A stretch of DNA of 17,618 nucleotides from JADHLK01 sp038131695 (lineage in GTDB: Bacteria > Pseudomonadota > Alphaproteobacteria > Puniceispirillales > Puniceispirillaceae): assembly GCA_038131695.1 (NCBI GenBank), contig JAYPQA010000021.1, forward strand, positions 1-17,618, in the 5' to 3' direction. The notes beneath the pieces are model-generated. The model was not told where the DNA came from. It did no database searches and saw only the letters and a program-made list of their open reading frames with translations. The position numbers and the translations under genes were made by a program. The first letter of the stretch is position 1. Every line of letters starts with the position of its first letter. Below are positions 14,469 to 17,618 of this stretch, one piece after another.

Positions 14469-14781
14469 TCAGTCAGAAAAATCATCCTGGTCAATTATAA
14501 CACCGCGAAACCCAAGCGTTGTGTTCACGATTTTTCGCGCCATTCATTTTCAATTTTCCCCATACAGGCAAACAGGCCTGCATGGCTTCTTGCGAGTCAT
14601 ATTCAAATATATGCGCCAGCTGATGCTTTCTTTTGTTCCAAATCCTTGTTGTCGTGTATCGTTTGAGGCCCAATCTTTCCAATTCTGGCATGAATTTATG
14701 CTTCACGTCACGCCAACGCGAGCAACTCAATTCAAGGTCATTTTCTGATTTGAATGTTTGAATAGAAATATTAACCAGCAT
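14469..14781 (-). CDS. Small hypothetical protein (about 104 aa, two frameshifts)
   Basis: Not recognised with certainty. The start ATG (14779-14781) follows AAGGGA nine bases upstream. The first ~75 residues read MLVNISIQTFK, CSRWRDVKHKFMPELERLGL, KRYTTTRIWNKRKHQLAHIF and EYDSQEAMQACLPVWGK. This alternation of strands and helices, with an aromatic/His-rich LAHIFEYDS strand, resembles small dimeric alpha-beta barrel (ABM/NIPSNAP-like) proteins, but that is only a shape impression. The C terminus is broken twice: one A added at 14554-14561 and one in the T5 run (plus strand) at 14531-14535 give KIENEWREKIVNTTLGFRGV and IIDQDDFSD with a stop at 14469. AT-richer than the core genes. It follows the possible ORF at 14787-15047 by five bases, so it may be in an operon with the XRE regulator. 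Confidence 0.6.
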
Positions 14782-14786
14782 TGACG

Positions 14787-15047
14787 CTATCCCTTGTGTG
14801 ACTGTCTTTTTTTCCAGCTTCGGCCTTTATCAGTTTCAAAGATTATGCAATCAAGGTCAACATCCGCTGATGGGACGCTCTTTGAAAACGCTTTCGCACC
14901 ATAGGTCACAGGCCGGCGGTAACAGGTTGGCCTTGGGCTTCCCAAACGCTTAATACCAGATGATGGGCCAGGCGTGCGTTTGCGCACCCCTTGCCAGAGG
15001 GGTGGTGCAGGCGCCATTTGGATGCTGGCCAAATCCATTCTGGTCAC
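14787..15047 (-). CDS. Possible small ORF between the XRE regulator and the 14.5-kb gene
   Basis: An 86-codon open frame whose GTG start overlaps the TGA of the XRE gene (GTGA) and whose end supplies the ribosome binding site of the next gene, both typical of operon packing. The protein is basic, without recognisable domain or membrane segment, starts VTRMDLASIQMAPAPPLWQG and ends DVDLDCIIFETDKGRSWKK. Its middle (TPGPSSGIKRLGSPRPTCYR) looks low-quality as protein. As neighbours carry frameshifts, the true frame could switch inside. It may be real, broken, or chance. Confidence 0.3.
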   Translation of the reverse strand: MTRMDLASIQMAPAPPLWQGVRKRTPGPSSGIKRLGSPRPTCYRRPVTYGAKAFSKSVPSADVDLDCIIFETDKGRSWKKRQSHKG

Positions 15048-15438
15048 AGCTTGTTTATCAGCATTTCCAGTTTTCGTATGCGTTTTGTGAGGGCCTTTTG
15101 CTCTTCTCTGGCCAGCGCGATTTCCATGCGCATCATCTCCAGAAGTTTTTCCCCCCGGCCCCGGCTGGCTGAGACAGACTTGCCGCTATTTCCCTCTCCT
15201 GCCAGAAAATAGGTGGGGCTGACCCCCAGCAAACCGGCCAGCGCATTCAGCTTGTTCACCCGTGGCTCGCTTCTGTCATTCTCCCAGGATTTGAGCGTGC
15301 CGGGCTTCACGCCGAGCAAATTGGACGCCATATGGAGGCTCATACCGGCATTCTGGCGCGCGGCATACAGGCGCCCGCCCAGGGTCGATTCTTCCAACCC
15401 GTTTGACAAGACATTCTCTGCAAGGCTTTGCTGGTCAT
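15044..15438 (-). CDS. XRE-family helix-turn-helix regulator with C-terminal coiled coil (frameshift near start)
   Basis: DNA-binding regulator with an N-terminal Cro/CI-type HTH: LGGRLYAARQNAGMSLHMAS, NLLGVKPGTLKSWENDRSEP and LNALAGLLGVSPTYFLAGEG cover the five-helix fold, with GTLKSWENDRSEP as recognition helix and following loop. A charged C-terminal stretch (LLEMMRMEIALAREEQKALT, KRIRKLEMLINKL) is a likely coiled coil for dimerisation. The uninterrupted frame starts at a TTG (15409). Adding one base at GG 15424-15425 links it to ATG 15436-15438, which has AAGGA before it and gives MTSKALAENVLSNGLEES, 131 residues. The gene diverges from the LpxA-like/glycosyltransferase pair across 130 bases that hold an inverted repeat, so autoregulation and control of that pair are plausible but inferred. 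Confidence 0.85.
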
Positions 15439-15460
15439 GTTTTATCCTTTTCAGCGACTT

Positions 15461-15485
15461 GATGTCGTATTAAGACTACTACATC
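15461..15485. promoter_or_regulatory. Imperfect inverted repeat, candidate operator of the XRE regulator
   Basis: GATGTCGT - 9 bases - ACTACATC: 8-bp arms matching at 7 of 8 positions, centred 35 bases from the XRE start and about 95 bases before the LpxA-like start. Location in the divergent intergenic region and the dyad form fit binding by a dimeric XRE protein. No clear promoter boxes were found in this gap. Confidence 0.45.
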
Positions 15486-15568
15486 CCGGCCGCCTTTACC
15501 AGCGTCTGACTGGCACAAAGATTGCTTATGACCGAAAGAACCTAGAAAAACTGACCGGGGGAAAGGGA

Positions 15569-16273
15569 ATGAACCAGCTGGCCGGGCCACAGATTGCCGC
15601 GCATGAACTCCAGTCCTTTTCAGAGAGTGCCAGGATGTCGCCTTGTTTGCTGAATATGCCCGTGACAGCCAGTATCATCTGCAAGATGGCAACTTAATCC
15701 ATGCAACGGCCCTGATTAATTGGTCTGTTACCAAAATGGGTCTTGGCAATGTGATTGGGCCGTTCGCCTGTATCGGCCAGCCGCCGCAGAAAATCATCAA
15801 GAGCGGTGCGGCGAGATTCGCATCGGCAATGGCAATATCCTGCGCGAATATGTCTCTGTGACCTGCCCGCAGGCCGGCGGCATAACCCGGCTGGGCGACC
15901 AAAATTACCTGATGACCGCCACCAACATCAATCATGACTGTGTTCTTGAAGACCAAGTCATCATCGGCAGCCATTCCAGTATCGCCGGGCATTGCCATAT
16001 CATGAAAGGATGTTATCTGGGAATGAACGCAGCTGTGCATCAATTCTCCCTGCTCGGTTCCTGGGCGCTTGTCGGGATGGGGTCCACGGTGATCAAGAAA
16101 AGCCGTATTTTTCCAGGCCAGAAATATGCTGGCAGCCCGGTGCGGGCGCTGGGGCTGAACCATATTGGCCTGAGCGCAATGGCATCTCGCACGCCCAGCT
16201 GGCGGCTGAAAACGCCGCTATCTGCAGCTGGCCGCCCGCCCCCGGGCAACCGGATAAGGGCCGGGTATCATGA
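15569..16273 (+). CDS. LpxA-like left-handed beta-helix acyltransferase (three frameshifts)
   Basis: Hexapeptide-repeat acyltransferase close to LpxA (UDP-GlcNAc O-acyltransferase, first step of lipid A synthesis). The start is ATG 15569 after GGGGGAAAGGGA. Adding single bases at CC 15630-15631, GG 15810-15811 and near 16172 gives 235 residues in one frame: an unusual ~45-residue N-terminal region (MNQLAGPQIAAHELQSF, DVALFAEYARDSQYHL), the LpxA opening NLIHATALINWSV and GNVIGPFACIG, then GEIRIGNGNILREYVSVTCP, TNINHDCVLEDQVIIGSHSS with the His-Asp-Cys of the LpxA active-site region, and MNAAVHQFSLLGSWALVGMG and GLNHIGLERNGISHAQL. The C-terminal helical domain is much shorter than in canonical LpxA. 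It is followed by a glycosyltransferase (ATGA overlap), not by lpxB, so a role in a surface glycan or an atypical lipid is as likely as housekeeping lipid A. Confidence 0.78.
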
Positions 16274-17618
16274 CCGCATCATGCCTGGCCCAGCTCTGCC
16301 AGATTGCCGGAAAACCTGTTCTGGCCAGGCATGATGCTGTCTTTTGTGTGGCCGCCATCAGAGAGTATATCCGGCAAAACCGGCCACAACAATTTGCCGG
16401 GCCTGAGCCGCTGCTGACCCCGCGCTTCTTGCTGAAATACTCCAACAGCTGGATATGCAGACCGGCATCTCCTTTGCCGGGGAATATTTCCTGTTTGTCT
16501 ATTCCCTGGCCGATGAATACAAACAGGTTCAGGAACGCATAGAGACCCATATCGCCCGCCCTTACCGGGACTGGCTTCTTGGCTTGCGGCTGGCGCTTCC
16601 CGGCTGCCCCTTGCGGCGGCAAGGCGGACAGATTACCTGTTTTTATGCCGCCATGCGACGATTAGCGGCGGCTATGCGCCGGGCGGGTCCGTCTATAGTT
16701 TCAGCGAGGCCCTGCTGGCCAGCGGCGCGCGCATGGCCATCGCTTCTTTTGGCCAGATTGACAGCGCTTTTATGGAGCTGCAAAAGACGCATCCGGGGCT
16801 GTCCTTATTCGCCCTTGCCGAAAAAGCAGCTGGTGCCGCGCATGGAAGAATTATTGCGGCTGATTGTCGAGGCCCGGCCACGGTCATCTTAACCGAGATA
16901 GAGTTTGACCTGCCCTCTGTCCTGTCGATATTGCAGCTGCCGGTGCCGATAATCTATCTGTCGGCTGGCTATTACTGCCTGCCCTGGTATGACCGCATTG
17001 GGCTGACCACAACCCTGTCTGATCAGCCCGCAGGTAACCGGCAAGAAGATTATTTTGAGATACCCACCTTCCTGCATCCATCTGTCATGAACCCGCCAGT
17101 TGCTGGCAAAAAGCTGGCCGGGATGCGCGCTGAGCTGGGGTATCAGCCCAGAGGGATTTGCCTTTGGGGCCTTGCCAGAATGGAAAATTCAGCCCCGATT
17201 TTCTGGATCCTGTGCCGGGCTGCTGGCTTCTGTAACTCCTGCGCAAAAAGTTGATTTTGGCAGGCCCCAATGACCGCCAGCCGGTCACCGCAAGGCTGGC
17301 AGACCAGACAGCTTCGGGCCGCGCCCTTATCCTTGGCCAGTCGGATGCACATTTGCTGGGTAATCTGATGGATTGCGGGTTGGATACATTCCCCACCCAT
17401 TCCGGTTTTTCCGTGATGGAGCTGATGGCGAAACCGTGCCGGTGCTGGCCTGTACAGCCCGGTATCGATGGCAACTGAAGACAGCTGCCCGCCGAGCCTG
17501 TTTGATAGCAAAGAAGAGTTTGAAAGCAAGCCTTCAACAGGTTGGTGGCAGATGTATCCTATCAGCAGAGCGCTGGCTGCAGAGACCGCCCGTTTGATGT
17601 GCCGCGGTGGACGCCTTT
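16270..17618 (+). CDS. GT-B-like glycosyltransferase, 3' end outside window (many frameshifts)
   Basis: Starts at ATG 16270, overlapping the TGA of the LpxA-like gene. The protein is scattered over three frames, but the pieces line up: LAQLCQIAGKPVLARHDAVF, EILQQLDMQTGISFAGEYFL, GGYAPGGSVYSFSEALLASG, ARMAIASFGQIDSAFMELQK, AEKQLVPRMEELLRLIVEARP, LTEIEFDLPSVLSILQLPVP, YYCLPWYDRIGLTTTLSDQP, FEIPTFLHPSVMNPPV, LILAGPNDRQPV, and LGNLMDCGLDTFPTHSGFS with VMELMAK. The last parts resemble the C-terminal nucleotide-sugar domain of GT-B enzymes, remotely like SPINDLY/OGT-type transferases. Repairs needed: -1 near 16407, C4 at 16607-16610, extra A at 16821-16825, GG 16882-16883, A4 17184-17187, near 17215, near 17250, near 17434, and more beyond. 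Sugar and acceptor unknown. The gene may be intact in the organism; the damage looks technical. Confidence 0.6.

Noticed and set aside
13905..17618. Direct repeat of the tRNA-Thr 3' end as an att site of an integrated island
   Set aside because: No second copy of the tRNA 3' sequence and no integrase gene seen by eye in the window.
1..17618. CRISPR arrays, insertion sequences, toxin-antitoxin or restriction systems
   Set aside because: No spaced repeats, transposase motifs or matching gene pairs were found; the XRE protein has no toxin-like partner that I recognise.

Overview
The window looks like chromosomal DNA from an alphaproteobacterium. RpoB, L1, L10, L11, L7/L12, NusG and EF-Tu read as alphaproteobacterial by eye, G+C is moderately high, and the gene order follows the classic tuf / tRNA / secE-nusG-rplKAJL-rpoB block. 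I cannot name the genus.

Layout, left to right. Positions 1-5168 (minus strand, transcribed right to left) carry secE, nusG, rplK, rplA, rplJ, rplL and the first ~558 codons of rpoB, cut by the window edge inside the rifampicin-resistance region. An L10 autoregulatory leader precedes rplJ, and a 10-bp hairpin lies between rplL and rpoB. Positions 5169-11297 (minus strand) are an accessory block placed between tRNA-Trp and secE. It holds a DUF1800/DUF1501 pair, a secreted two-domain rhodanese, a YeeE/YedE sulfur-transport protein with a tiny Cys-rich membrane-anchored protein behind it, and a 5'-truncated LivF-like ABC ATPase remnant. Positions 11298-12918 hold the tRNA-Tyr - tuf - tRNA-Trp unit (minus) with tandem terminators. 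Positions 12948-13932 hold rlmB and tRNA-Thr on the plus strand.

Right of tRNA-Thr (13933-17618) the character changes. Two small AT-richer genes of unknown function lie on the minus strand behind an XRE-type regulator and a possible small ORF. Divergent from the regulator is a plus-strand pair: an LpxA-like acyltransferase and a GT-B-like glycosyltransferase with ATGA-overlapping start and stop, probably acting in surface glycan or lipid modification. An imperfect 25-bp inverted repeat in the divergent intergenic region is a candidate operator.

Data quality matters here. Many genes carry single-base indels, mostly in short homopolymers, and each is repaired by adding or removing one base. 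I see them in rpoB, secE, yeeE, the rhodanese gene, probably rlmB, and nearly every gene right of 13933. They become very dense towards 17618, and a few lie in the first 30 bases. Essential genes are hit and repaired frames contain no other damage, so I read these as sequencing or assembly errors (low-coverage contig ends) rather than real pseudogenes. Coordinates for broken genes below span the repaired gene.
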